Of a stretch of DNA of 64,000 nt, positions 16,255 to 24,682 are shown one piece after another (within the stretch, counting starts at the first letter, position 1; every line of letters begins with the position of its first letter). Under the pieces are notes generated by a model that made no database searches, was not told the origin of the DNA, and saw only the letters and a program-made list of their open reading frames with translations. Made by a program: the position numbers and the translations under genes. The stretch is from Streptomyces cylindrosporus (GTDB lineage Bacteria; Actinomycetota; Actinomycetes; Streptomycetales; Streptomycetaceae), in assembly GCF_022698165.1 (NCBI RefSeq), contig NZ_JALDAY010000017.1, positions 1 to 64,000 on the forward strand, read 5' to 3'.

Positions 16255-16301
16255 AAGTTAGCTGTACCGACCGGTCGAGTCAATAATTACGCATACGGAA
16301 T
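16255..16301 (-). promoter_or_regulatory. Promoter and second-type operator of the amidohydrolase gene
   Basis: On the minus strand TTGACT (16278-16283), a 17-base spacer and TAACTT (16255-16260) form a good vegetative-type promoter. Directly upstream of the -35 is ATTACGCATACGGAAT (16286-16301), a 16-bp imperfect palindrome matching that at 7803-7818. Its place upstream of the -35 would suit an activator or an upstream-bound repressor. Confidence 0.6.
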
Positions 16302-16390
16302 GACGGGGTGCTTTGCTACAGGAAGCTGACAGATCCCTGACCTGCCACTGACCCACCCGCCTCCCTTCCCCACCCCCTTCTGCGGCCGTC

Positions 16391-16412
16391 GTAATTCAGT
16401 ACACTTAAATGG
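16391..16412 (+). promoter_or_regulatory. AGTRTACT-type operator/promoter, site D
   Basis: The core AGTACACT (16398-16405) is the reverse complement of AGTGTACT, flanked by AATT and AAAT. Twenty-two bases here match 19140-19161 with only three differences. TACACT can serve as the -10 for the aldehyde dehydrogenase gene at 16443, which has a CAGGAGA ribosome-binding site. Confidence 0.68.
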
Positions 16413-16442
16413 ACGCATTGGCTGGCGATCAGGAGACGGCAC

Positions 16443-17921
16443 ATGACGACGGCGTACTCGTTCTCTGCGCGGCTCTACATCGACGGGCGTCGCACCGACG
16501 GCCGCGCGGACACCCCGGTCCTCGTCCGCAACCCCGCGACCGAGGAGACCATCGCCGAGGTCCCCGGCTCGTCGGCGGCGGACGTACGGCTGGCCGTCGA
16601 GGCGGCCCGGCGCGCCTTCGACGAGGGGCCGTGGCCGCGGATGCGGCCCGCCGAGCGGGCGGCCGTCCTGCTGCGCATGGCCGAGGAGATGGAGCGCCGG
16701 CTGCCGGAGCTGGTGGCCGTGAACATGGCCGAGGCGGGCTCGGTCCGGGCGCTGGCCGAGTCGCTGCAGACACGGGTTCCGGTGGCCCATCTGCGGGACA
16801 TGGCCGAGCGGGTGATGCCGCGCTTCGACTGGGAGCGGCCGATGGATCCGACGATCACGCCGGGCCTGGGCATCACCCAGGGAGTGCTGCGCCGCGAGGC
16901 CTTCGGGGTGTGCGCGCTGATCTCGGCGTACAACTTCCCGTTCTTCCTCAGCATGATGAAGGTGATCCCGGCGCTCGCGGCGGGCTGCACCGCCGTACTC
17001 AAGCCCGCGCCCACGACTCCCCTGGAGTCCCTGCTGATCGGCGACTTCGCGGACGCGGCCGGGCTGCCGCCGGGTGTGCTGAACATCGTGACCGGTGACG
17101 TGGAGGCGGGCCGCGAGCTGACCACCCATCCCATGGTGGACCTCGTCAGTTTCACCGGCTCGGACACGGTCGGGCGCATGGTCTACACGCAGGCCGCGGC
17201 CTCCCTGAAGAAGGTCGTCCTCGAACTCGGCGGCAAGTCCGTCAACATCGTCCGTGCCGACGGCGACCTCGACGGCGCCGTGCGCGCGGCGTTCATGGGC
17301 ATCACCGCCCATGCGGGGCAGGGCTGTTCCCTGCTGACCCGCACGCTGGTGCACGAGTCCGTCCACGACGAGCTGGTCGACCGGCTGACCGCGGCCCTCG
17401 CGAAGGTGAAGGTCGGCGATCCGGCCGACCCGGCCACCACCATGGGCCCGTTGATCAGCGAGGCGCAGCGGGACAAGGTCGAGAAGCTGATCCGCGTCGG
17501 CGAGGAGGAGGGAGCCCGTCTCGTCTGCGGCGGCCGCCGGCCTCCCGGTCTCGACCGCGGGTACTTCGTCGAACCCACGCTCTTCACCGGCGTCGACAAC
17601 TCCATGACCGTCGCGCGCACGGAGTTCTTCGGCCCGGTCGGCGTCGTCATTCCGTTCGCCGACGACGAGGAGGCGGTACGGATCGCGAACGACAGCCCGT
17701 ACGGCCTCGCCGGCGCCGTGTGGAGCGCCGACACGGTGGCCGCGTACGAAATGGCGTCCCGTGTCCGCACCGGCTCGGTCGCCGTCAACGCGAGCAGCGC
17801 CGGAGTGATCCCGCGGGCCGCGTTCGGCGGGTATAAGCAGAGCGGACTCGGCCGGGAGTGGGGCGAGTTCGGCCTGGACGAGTACCTCCAAACCAAGACG
17901 GTGAGCTGGGCCGCGCGCTGA
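16443..17921 (+). CDS. NAD(P)-dependent aldehyde dehydrogenase
   Basis: A 492-residue ALDH that oxidises an aldehyde to its acid. The substrate/cofactor segment ISAYNFPFFLSMMK is followed by SFTGSDTVGR (nucleotide binding), the general base Glu in LELGGKSVNIV and the nucleophilic Cys in AGQGCSLLTR. The C-terminal FGGYKQSGLGREWG is typical. The length is normal for the family and all catalytic residues are present. The gene follows operator site D and forms a unit alone, 45 bp from the end of the convergent thiolase. An aldehyde released by retro-aldol or P450 chemistry in the pathway is a plausible substrate. Confidence 0.92.
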   Translation: MTTAYSFSARLYIDGRRTDGRADTPVLVRNPATEETIAEVPGSSAADVRLAVEAARRAFDEGPWPRMRPAERAAVLLRMAEEMERRLPELVAVNMAEAGSVRALAESLQTRVPVAHLRDMAERVMPRFDWERPMDPTITPGLGITQGVLRREAFGVCALISAYNFPFFLSMMKVIPALAAGCTAVLKPAPTTPLESLLIGDFADAAGLPPGVLNIVTGDVEAGRELTTHPMVDLVSFTGSDTVGRMVYTQAAASLKKVVLELGGKSVNIVRADGDLDGAVRAAFMGITAHAGQGCSLLTRTLVHESVHDELVDRLTAALAKVKVGDPADPATTMGPLISEAQRDKVEKLIRVGEEEGARLVCGGRRPPGLDRGYFVEPTLFTGVDNSMTVARTEFFGPVGVVIPFADDEEAVRIANDSPYGLAGAVWSADTVAAYEMASRVRTGSVAVNASSAGVIPRAAFGGYKQSGLGREWGEFGLDEYLQTKTVSWAAR

Positions 17922-17966
17922 GCGGGCGCCGCCCTCGCCCTCAACTCCGGCTTGCAACACCGCCGT

Positions 17967-19139
17967 TCACACGGTCAGGACCATCGCCGAGCCCATGCCG
18001 CCGCCCGCGCACATGGCCGCGACCGCGGTCCCGCCGCCCCGGCGGCGCAGTTCGTGGGCCAGGGTCACGACCATGCGGGTGCCGGTGGTCGCGATCGGGT
18101 GGCCGAGGCTGCACCCGCTGCCGAAGGGGTTGACCCGCTCGGGGTCGAGGCCCAGCTCACGCGTGGTGGCGACGGCGACCGCGGCGAAGGCCTCGTTGAC
18201 CTCGAACAGGTCGACGTCGTCGATGCCCAGTTCGGCGCGGTCGAGGGCCTTGCAGATCGCGGCGATCGGCGCGAGCCCCGTCTCGACGGGGTCCACCCCG
18301 ACGCTCGCCCAGGAGCGGATGGTCGCGATGGGCGTGAGACCGTGCGCGGCGGCCAGGTCCGCACCGGCGACGACGACCGCCGCCGCCCCGTCGTTGACGC
18401 CGCTGGAGTTGCCGGCCGTGATGGAGAACCCGTCGATCTCGGGGTGCAGCACCTTCAGCGCGCCCAGTTTCTCCGCGCTGGTGTCGCGGCGCGGATGCTC
18501 GTCGGTGTCGAAGACCGAGGTGGCTCCGTCCCGGCCGGTGACCTTGACCGGCACGATCTCGTCGGTGAACCGGCCCTCGTCGATGGCCCGTACCGCCCGC
18601 TCGTGCGAGCGCAGTGCCCAGCCGTCCATCTCCTCGCGGGTGAGGCCGGCCAGCCTGGCGGTGTTCCAGCCGACCAGGACCGCCATGTCGTTGTTCGGCG
18701 CCCCGGGCCTCGGGACATGGGTCGGGGCCATCCAGGGGTCCAGCCAGTCGTCGGTGCCGGGGATGCGCCGCCGGGCCACCGGCGCGGTGGACGAGGAGTG
18801 CGTCCCGCCCGCGACGACCGCCCGGTCCATCCCGGCCCGCACGCTCGCGGCGGCGGTGGCGACGCTCGCGAGCCCCGAGGCGCAGTGCCGGTTGTGGGCC
18901 AGGCCGGGGACGTGGGTCAGCCCCGCCTCCAGCGCCGCGTACCGGGCGATGTCACCGCCTCCGGCGAGGGATTCGCCGAGGACGACGTCGTCGATGGTCT
19001 CGGGCGGCAGCCCGCTGCGTTGCGCGGCCTCGCGCACGACGACGGTGGCGAGTTCGAAGGCGTCGGTGTCCCGCAGGGTTCCCCGGCGGGCGGTTCCGAT
19101 CGCGGTACGGCACGCGGAGAGAAGAACGGCATCAACCAT
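17967..19139 (-). CDS. Thiolase (acetyl-CoA acyltransferase family)
   Basis: A 390-residue thiolase that cleaves 3-ketoacyl-CoA with CoA, or runs the reverse condensation. The nucleophilic Cys is in NRHCASGLASV (about residue 91), the His in EVNEAFAAVAVA and GHPIATTGTRM, and the second Cys in MCAGGGMGSAM. The catalytic set is complete. The start is ATG 19139. On its coding strand TACTCT lies seven bases before the ATG, so the message is probably leaderless, and that hexamer is inside operator site E. It supplies the thiolytic step for the acyl-CoA units of the region. Confidence 0.9.
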   Translation of the reverse strand: MVDAVLLSACRTAIGTARRGTLRDTDAFELATVVVREAAQRSGLPPETIDDVVLGESLAGGGDIARYAALEAGLTHVPGLAHNRHCASGLASVATAAASVRAGMDRAVVAGGTHSSSTAPVARRRIPGTDDWLDPWMAPTHVPRPGAPNNDMAVLVGWNTARLAGLTREEMDGWALRSHERAVRAIDEGRFTDEIVPVKVTGRDGATSVFDTDEHPRRDTSAEKLGALKVLHPEIDGFSITAGNSSGVNDGAAAVVVAGADLAAAHGLTPIATIRSWASVGVDPVETGLAPIAAICKALDRAELGIDDVDLFEVNEAFAAVAVATTRELGLDPERVNPFGSGCSLGHPIATTGTRMVVTLAHELRRRGGGTAVAAMCAGGGMGSAMVLTV

Positions 19140-19161
19140 GTAATTCAGAGTACTTAAATGG
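19140..19161. promoter_or_regulatory. AGTRTACT-related operator, site E
   Basis: GTAATTCAGAGTACTTAAAT lies between the thiolase (leftward) and the ACAD at 19238 (rightward). It is 19/22 identical to site D, with the core changed to AGAGTACT. Its place 1 base upstream of the thiolase ATG means a bound protein would block that leaderless promoter directly. It is about 80 bases from the rightward gene. Confidence 0.62.
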
Positions 19162-19237
19162 GCTGGCGGCCGATAAAGGATCGGCCATATCGCGTCTGCT
19201 TCTCGACCTCACCGGTAAAAGAGGATACCTTGCTAGG

Positions 19238-20362
19238 GTGAACTTCGACCTCAGCGAGGAGCAGGACATGCTGCGCGAGGCCTCGCGCGACCTGCTGTCG
19301 GACCGGGCCCCGATCGAGCACGTACGGGCGTGGGCGGACCGTGACGAGGACGTCGATCCCGAGGTGTGGCGGCTGACCGCCGACCTCGGCTGGCCCGGTC
19401 TGGGTCTGCCCGAGGAGTACGGCGGCGCGGGGCAGGGCCTGGTGGAACTGGCGCTCGTCGCCGAGGAGATCGGGCGGGCGCTCGGGCGGGGCCCGTTCGC
19501 GCCCACCGGGATCGTCGGCCGGGCGCTTGCCGCGGCGGGCCCGCCCGAACTGCGGGCCGAGGTGCTGCCGGGGCTGGCCGCCGGATCGGACTGGGCCGCC
19601 TGGGCCTTCGCCGAACCGCGCGCCCCGTGGTCGCTCGACGGCATCCGTGCCACCGCCCGGACCGACGGGGACGCGATCGTCCTCGACGGGGTCAAGACGA
19701 CCGTGCAGGACGCCGGCGGCGCCCGCTGGCTCCTGACCACCGCACTTCACGACGGGGTCCCGGCGTCGTTCCTCGTCGACCGGGCGGCCCCCGGGGTCAC
19801 CGTGCGCAGGCAGCAGGTCCTGGACCTGACCCGCTCGTTCCACGAGGTCCGGTTCAAGGGCGTACGGATCCCGCGCACGCGTCGCCTGGGCGGAGGGCCC
19901 GCGGAGATCCAGCGGTGCCTCGACGAGGCCTCGGTGCTGCGGTGCGCCGACGCGCTCGGGGTGATGGAGCGCATGCTGGAGCTCACCGTCGAACACACCA
20001 CGTCCCGCGTGCAGTTCGGGCGGCCCATCGGCACGTTCCAGGCCGTCAAGCACGCCTGCGCCGACATGGCGCTGCTGGTGCACGGTGCGCGAGCCGCCAC
20101 GGCGTACGCCGCGATGGCCGTCGACGCGGACGCGGAGGACGCCGAGCGGGCCGTCTGCGCCGCGGCCTCCTACGTCGCGTCCGGGGCCCCCGAAACAGCC
20201 GCCCGCGCGCTCCAGTTGCACGGCGGCATCGGCTTCACCTGGGAGCACGACCTCCACCTCCACCTGCGCCGCGCACGGGCCGACAGCGTGCTGCACGGCG
20301 ACGCGGCCGTACACCGCGACCGCCTGTGCGGGCTGCTGCGCGGGCCTTCCGCGAAGGCATGA
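19238..20362 (+). CDS. Acyl-CoA dehydrogenase (FadE family)
   Basis: A 374-residue ACAD that begins NFDLSEEQDMLREASRDLL. It has RVQFGRPIGTFQAVKHACADM and GGIGFTWEHDLHLHLRRA near the C-terminus, where the Glu is the likely base. Some FAD-contacting residues in the central barrel are weakly conserved (AFAEPRAPWSLDG), so an alpha-2-beta-2 partner is possible. The start is the GTG at 19238. No good Shine-Dalgarno lies close, and TACCTT seven bases upstream could be a -10 for a leaderless message. It is first in a rightward unit with two SDRs. Confidence 0.84.
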   Translation: MNFDLSEEQDMLREASRDLLSDRAPIEHVRAWADRDEDVDPEVWRLTADLGWPGLGLPEEYGGAGQGLVELALVAEEIGRALGRGPFAPTGIVGRALAAAGPPELRAEVLPGLAAGSDWAAWAFAEPRAPWSLDGIRATARTDGDAIVLDGVKTTVQDAGGARWLLTTALHDGVPASFLVDRAAPGVTVRRQQVLDLTRSFHEVRFKGVRIPRTRRLGGGPAEIQRCLDEASVLRCADALGVMERMLELTVEHTTSRVQFGRPIGTFQAVKHACADMALLVHGARAATAYAAMAVDADAEDAERAVCAAASYVASGAPETAARALQLHGGIGFTWEHDLHLHLRRARADSVLHGDAAVHRDRLCGLLRGPSAKA

Positions 20363-20392
20363 GGGCTCGCTCGCGGCCCCGCGTCGGCGATC

Positions 20393-20435
20393 GATCCGAC
20401 CCGAGCGAACGATCCGCCCCGAGCTGACGATCCGA
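20393..20435. repeat. 18-bp tandem repeat between ACAD and SDR genes
   Basis: GATCCGACCCGAGCGAAC (20393) and GATCCGCCCCGAGCTGAC (20411) are followed by a partial third copy, GATCCGAAAGG (20429), which supplies the AAAGG ribosome-binding site of the next gene. It fills most of the 83-bp spacer. It may simply be slippage-derived. Confidence 0.6.
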
Positions 20436-20445
20436 AAGGTTCCCG

Positions 20446-21210
20446 ATGGAGATCAAGGGCAAGAAGGCCGTGGTGTTCGGCGGCGCCTCCGGCATGGGCC
20501 GGGCCACCGCCGAGCTGCTCGCGGCCCGCGGCGCCGAGGTCGCCGTACTCGATCGTCCGGCGTCGGCGGGAGCCGAGGTCGCCGCCGTGTTCGGGGGGAG
20601 CTTCCATCCCGTCGACGTGACGGAGTTCGAAGCGACGGAGAACGCGCTGGCCGAGGCCGTGGACGCGCTCGGCGGACTGCACGTGTCGGTGACCACGGCG
20701 GGCGGCGGCAGCGTACGCCGCACGCTCGGCAAGGACGGCCCGCACGACCTGGAGACCTTCCGCCGGGTGCTCGACCTCAACGCCGTGGCGACCTTCAACA
20801 TCAGCCGTCTCGCCGCCGCCCACATGAGCCGCAACGAACCCGAGGACCCCGACGGTGAACGCGGTGTCATCGTCAACACGTCCTCGATCGCCGCCTTCGA
20901 GGGGCAGATCGGGCAGGTCGCCTACTCGGCGGCCAAGGCGGCCATCGCCGGGATGAGCCTCACCATGGCCCGCGACCTCGGCTCGCTCGGCATCCGCGTG
21001 GTCGCCATCGCGCCGAGCCTGTTCGAGACGGGCGCCACCGAGAAGATCCCCGCCGAGACGCGGGCCGCGCTGGTGAAGGACGCCGCGTTCCCGCGGCGGC
21101 TCGGCCGGCCCGAGGAGTACGCGAGGCTCGCCCTGGCCGTCGTCGACAACCCGATGCTGAACGGCCAGTGCCTGCGCCTGGACGCGGGCCAGCGGTTCGG
21201 GCCCAGGTGA
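20446..21210 (+). CDS. SDR, HSD10-type 3-hydroxyacyl-CoA dehydrogenase candidate
   Basis: A 254-residue SDR that begins MEIKGKKAVVFGGASGMGRA, followed by the catalytic Ser in NTSSIAAFEGQIGQ and YSAAK (YxxxK). The pattern FEGQ.GQ.AYSA.K and the C-terminal NPMLNGQCLRLDAGQRF resemble type II 3-hydroxyacyl-CoA dehydrogenases (HSD10), which oxidise 3-hydroxyacyl-CoA for the thiolase. The family call is secure and the substrate class is a good guess. It is preceded by AAAGG and follows the ACAD in the same unit. Confidence 0.85.
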   Translation: MEIKGKKAVVFGGASGMGRATAELLAARGAEVAVLDRPASAGAEVAAVFGGSFHPVDVTEFEATENALAEAVDALGGLHVSVTTAGGGSVRRTLGKDGPHDLETFRRVLDLNAVATFNISRLAAAHMSRNEPEDPDGERGVIVNTSSIAAFEGQIGQVAYSAAKAAIAGMSLTMARDLGSLGIRVVAIAPSLFETGATEKIPAETRAALVKDAAFPRRLGRPEEYARLALAVVDNPMLNGQCLRLDAGQRFGPR

Positions 21211-21217
21211 GGTACTG

Positions 21218-21976
21218 ATGGCGGACGACACGGAACACCGGGGCAGGGTCGCGCTCGTCACCGGAGGCGGGCGGGGCTTCGGCAAGGCCTTCGGCCAGGC
21301 GCTGTCGGCACTCGGCGCGCATGTCGTGCTCGCCGACGTCGACGGCGAGGTCGCGGCGGAGGCGGCGGCGGAGATCACCGCAAAGGGCGGGAAGGCGACG
21401 GGGGTCGCCTGCGACGTGGCCGACGAGGGCCAGGTCGACGCCGTCGTGACCGGGATCGTCGAACAGCACGGCGGACTCGACGTCCTGGTCAACAACGCCG
21501 GCCTGCACGCCGCCTACAACAGGCCGTTCACCGAGCTCGGCCTGGCCAACGTGCGGCGGGTGCTCGACGTCAACGTCATGGGCGTCATCATCTGCTCGCT
21601 CGCCGCCCGGGAGGCCATGCGGGGCCGCCCCGGCGCCTCCATCGTCAACATCTCGTCCTCGGCGGCGTACGCGAACCGCAGCATCTACGGCGTGTCCAAG
21701 CTCGCGGTACGGGGGCTGACGGTGGCCCTCGCGCGGGAGTTCGCGGACGCCGGAATCCGGGTCAACGCGATCGCGCCGGGCCTCATCCTCACCGACACGG
21801 TGCGTGCGCAGCTGTCCGAGGCCGAGGCGGAACGTGTCCTCGGTGAGCAGATCCTGCGTCGGGCGGGGCGGGAGCAGGACATCGTCGAGGCGCTGCTGTA
21901 CCTGGTCTCGTCGAAGGCGTCCTTCGTCACGGGCGAGACCCTGCGGGTGACGGGCGGGTTCGCGCTCTCGGTGTGA
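21218..21976 (+). CDS. Short-chain dehydrogenase/reductase
   Basis: A 252-residue classical SDR with TGGGRGFGKAFG (cofactor loop), NNAG, Ser in ISSSAAYANRS and YGVSK (YxxxK), so the active site is complete. It starts seven bases after the HSD10-like gene and ends the rightward unit at a very strong hairpin. The reaction is oxidation or reduction of an alcohol or ketone in the pathway. Which intermediate it uses is not visible. Confidence 0.86.
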   Translation: MADDTEHRGRVALVTGGGRGFGKAFGQALSALGAHVVLADVDGEVAAEAAAEITAKGGKATGVACDVADEGQVDAVVTGIVEQHGGLDVLVNNAGLHAAYNRPFTELGLANVRRVLDVNVMGVIICSLAAREAMRGRPGASIVNISSSAAYANRSIYGVSKLAVRGLTVALAREFADAGIRVNAIAPGLILTDTVRAQLSEAEAERVLGEQILRRAGREQDIVEALLYLVSSKASFVTGETLRVTGGFALSV

Positions 21977-21980
21977 AACA

Positions 21981-22031
21981 CATACGACGGTGGCCGTGAC
22001 CTCTTGGCGAGGTCACGGCCACCGTCGTATG
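21981..22031. terminator. Strong bidirectional terminator, 23-bp perfect stem
   Basis: Positions 21981-22003 pair perfectly with 22009-22031 around the 5-base loop TTGGC. It sits exactly between the convergent SDR (stop 21976) and the membrane-protein gene (stop 22044), so it should end transcription from both sides. The perfect 23-bp match is unusually long for a terminator. Confidence 0.93.
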
Positions 22032-22043
22032 CGCCGCGGAAGG

Positions 22044-22781
22044 TCAGACGGTCGCGGGCGCGGCCTCCGCCTGCTCGGTCGGCTCCTGCTCCTCCGACTT
22101 GATCGCCTTGAGCAGCACATAGGGAGTGGCGATCTTCCACACGAAGTAGGTCAGCGAGGGGATGACGTTGGCGAGCAGGCCGTTCCAGGCGAACGGGCCG
22201 CTGTGGACGACGAAGACGAACGCTCCCGGGATGAGCAGCACGCCCAGCACGATGCTCAGCCAGCCGTACCACCTGGGGAACACCTGCTTCTCGCGGTGGT
22301 CGATGAACGCCGTGTAGCCGATCGACCAGACCTGGAGGACGAAGATGCACGCGTTGCCGACCAGCATGAGGTTGAAGGTGTCGGTCATCGCGGACAGCAC
22401 GTCGGGCGAGTGGATCTCCGGCCGGTACGCGGCGGCGGAGAGGATGGCGAGGGGGAAGAAGAAGCCCAGCGGGGCGACGACACCGGTGGTCAGCTGGATC
22501 ATGGACAGCAGTCCCCAGCCGCCCTCGACGCGCTTCATCTGAAGACTCGTCACGACGACGTAGGGGTACTCGAAGGGCACGGCCAGCACCATGATCACGG
22601 TGCACCACAGGATCCCTGTGCGGTGGTCGTGCAGGAAGGCGACGAGGTCCGTGGCACTCATGTCCGGATCCACCGGGGTGAGCAGGTGGCCCGCGCCGAA
22701 GGCGGCGATGAAGCCCACCAGCAGGACGACTCCGCACCACGCGGAGATGCGCTCGAGTCTTATGTAGCGGTCTTTGCTCAC
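22044..22781 (-). CDS. Polytopic membrane protein of unknown function
   Basis: A 245-residue protein with about six hydrophobic segments (for example AWCGVVLLVGFIAAFGAGH, WCTVIMVLAVPFEYPYVVV and WLSIVLGVLLIPGAFVFVV) and a charged C-terminal tail, SEEQEPTEQAEAAP. No transporter signature is recognised. It is the last gene after the flavin hydroxylase and flavin reductase, only 31 bp downstream of the reductase. I infer a substrate-uptake or membrane-anchoring role in the same pathway, without direct proof. Confidence 0.75.
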   Translation of the reverse strand: MSKDRYIRLERISAWCGVVLLVGFIAAFGAGHLLTPVDPDMSATDLVAFLHDHRTGILWCTVIMVLAVPFEYPYVVVTSLQMKRVEGGWGLLSMIQLTTGVVAPLGFFFPLAILSAAAYRPEIHSPDVLSAMTDTFNLMLVGNACIFVLQVWSIGYTAFIDHREKQVFPRWYGWLSIVLGVLLIPGAFVFVVHSGPFAWNGLLANVIPSLTYFVWKIATPYVLLKAIKSEEQEPTEQAEAAPATV

Positions 22782-22812
22782 TGCGGCTCCCTATCTTTCC
22801 GCCGGCCGGTGT

Positions 22813-23334
22813 CTACCGGCCGATCTCGTGCCAGCCCACGAGGCTGTCGAGCAGCAGTCCCGCGCTCGACAGGTAGTCGCCGTAGCCGCCCCGGAAGAAC
22901 AGCAGCGGGGTCTTCGGCGATTCGACGCGCAGGTCCTGGACCCGCCCGACGACCAACAGGTGATCGCCGATCTCGACGACCTGCTCGACCGTGCAGTCGA
23001 CCCAGGCGACGATCCCGTCCAGCACGGGATTGCCCAGGTCGGACGCCTGCCAGGTGATGTCCGCGAACCGCTCCTTCGCCGGGCCCGCCATCCGCCTGGA
23101 CAGCCGTTCCTGGTTGCCGGCGAGCGCGTTGGCGCAGAACCGGCCCGCCGCCGTGATGGTCGGCAGCGTCGAGGAGGAGCGGTCGGCGAGGAAGGACACC
23201 AGGGGCGGGTCCAGCGAGACGGAGGTGAAGGTGCCGACGATCATGCCCTGCGGCCGGCCCTCGGTGTCCGTGGTGGTGATCGCGACGACGCTCGTGGGGA
23301 AGTTGCCGAGCACGTCGCGGAACTGCCGGCTCAT
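22813..23334 (-). CDS. Flavin reductase (HsaB/HpaC-like)
   Basis: A 173-residue flavin reductase-like protein with MSRQFRDVLGNFPTSVVAITT at the N-terminus, the flavin-contact segment MIVGTFTSVSLDPPLVSFLAD and HLLVVGRV later. It should supply reduced FMN/FAD to the oxygenase encoded directly upstream. The ATG overlaps the hydroxylase stop by four bases, so expression is coupled. The length fits HsaB/HpaC-type small components. Confidence 0.9.
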   Translation of the reverse strand: MSRQFRDVLGNFPTSVVAITTTDTEGRPQGMIVGTFTSVSLDPPLVSFLADRSSSTLPTITAAGRFCANALAGNQERLSRRMAGPAKERFADITWQASDLGNPVLDGIVAWVDCTVEQVVEIGDHLLVVGRVQDLRVESPKTPLLFFRGGYGDYLSSAGLLLDSLVGWHEIGR

Positions 23335-24509
23335 ATCACGGCGCGCATCGACTCGGGCACCTCAAGTCCCATCTTGGCCAGGACGTTGGCGTGATAGGCG
23401 GTGCCGGGCACGTGGATCATGTGCTGGAGCCCGACGTGGGCGTCCCGCCAGTACCGCTGGATCGGGTTGGAGCGGCGGATCGCGTTGCCGCCGGAGCGGG
23501 CGAAGATCTCGTCCAGCGCGGAGACGGCACGCCAGGCACAGCGGACCTGGTTGCGCCGTACGTCGGCGCGGTCCTCGATGGTGACCGGCTTGCCGGCCTC
23601 CACCTTGTCGTACAGCCGGCTGATGCCGTCGATGAGCTGGACGCGCGAGGCGGCGATCTCGGCGGCCGCCTCGCCCGCGGCGTAGAGGACGTACGGGTCG
23701 TCGCGGACCTGGACGCCGGTGACGGCGACGCGGTCCTTCTGCTGGGCGAGGTGGACGGCGAGGGCGCCCTCGCAGATGCCGATGACCGCGGCGGTGATGC
23801 CGAGCGGGAACATGGAGGTGAACGGCAGCCGGTAGAGCGTGTCGAGCCCGGCCGCTCCCGCCGCGGCCCCGTCCTGGACGGCCTCCTGACGGATCGTGCG
23901 GTACTCGGGGACGAACGCCTTGTCGACGACGACGTCCTTGCTGCCGGTGCCCGCGAGGCCCACGACGTCCCAGGTGCCGTCGATGATCTCGTAGTCGTCA
24001 CGAGGCAGCACGACGTGCATCACGGTGATGGGCCCGGCGGGCCTGCCCTTGCCGTCTCCGAGGAGGGCGCCCAGGAAGTCCCAGCGGCAGTGGTCGCTGC
24101 CGGAGGAGAACGGCCAGCGTCCGCTGAGGACGTAGCCGCCGTCCACCGGGTCGGCGACGCCGTTGGGCATGTAGGGCGAGGCGATCCAGGTGTCCGGGTC
24201 CTCGTCCCACACCTCGTGGGCGAGGCGCGGGTCCATCTGGGCCAGCTCCCAGGGGTGCACGCCGACCACACCGCACACCCAGCCGGCGGCGCCGTCGTGC
24301 CGGGCGACCGCCATCACCGCTTCGGCGAAGTCCCGGGGGTGGGCGCCGAAGCCGCCGAACTCCTTGGGCTGCAGGAGCCGTATGACACCCGCGGAACGGA
24401 GCAGTTCGACGGTCCGGTCGCTCAGCTTGCCGAGTGACTCGTTCTCGTCGGCGAGCCCGGCCAGTTCGGCACCCAGTTCCTCGACACGGCCGACCACTTC
24501 ATGCGTCAC
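23331..24509 (-). CDS. Flavin-dependent hydroxylase (HsaA-like, ACAD-fold group D monooxygenase)
   Basis: A 392-residue ACAD-fold protein that uses reduced flavin and O2. The start VTHEVVGRVEELGAELAGLA, the segment HDGAAGWVCGVVGVHPW and the C-terminal GNAIRRSNPIQRYWRDAHVGLQHM are typical of HsaA and related phenol or steroid hydroxylases. The length is close to HsaA. I chose the GTG at 24509 with GGAGG eight bases upstream. The longer frame begins in a basic, low-quality leader. It forms a two-component pair with the reductase that overlaps it. Confidence 0.87.
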   Translation of the reverse strand: MTHEVVGRVEELGAELAGLADENESLGKLSDRTVELLRSAGVIRLLQPKEFGGFGAHPRDFAEAVMAVARHDGAAGWVCGVVGVHPWELAQMDPRLAHEVWDEDPDTWIASPYMPNGVADPVDGGYVLSGRWPFSSGSDHCRWDFLGALLGDGKGRPAGPITVMHVVLPRDDYEIIDGTWDVVGLAGTGSKDVVVDKAFVPEYRTIRQEAVQDGAAAGAAGLDTLYRLPFTSMFPLGITAAVIGICEGALAVHLAQQKDRVAVTGVQVRDDPYVLYAAGEAAAEIAASRVQLIDGISRLYDKVEAGKPVTIEDRADVRRNQVRCAWRAVSALDEIFARSGGNAIRRSNPIQRYWRDAHVGLQHMIHVPGTAYHANVLAKMGLEVPESMRAVI

Positions 24510-24663
24510 TCCGCACACCTCCCGGTCACTGTTCCCACGCTGTGCCGCACGTCGCCGGCGGCCAGACGGCCTCAGTGTCGGGGCGTACGAGGGGCCCTCG
24601 CCGAGCGCTTTCCGCTGACCGGGACTGAGCGAGGGCCGCGAGGGCATCCCTGCCAATCCGCGA

Positions 24664-24682
24664 CCAATAGAGTGTACTTTAT
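24664..24682. promoter_or_regulatory. AGTRTACT-type operator/promoter, site F
   Basis: CCAATAGAGTGTACTTTATT, core AGTGTACT at 24671-24678, lies between the divergent hydroxylase operon (start 24509) and the LLM gene (start 24727). The leftward leader of about 150 bases also holds a 9-bp inverted repeat (24593-24601 with 24629-24637) that could fold in the mRNA. Confidence 0.63.
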
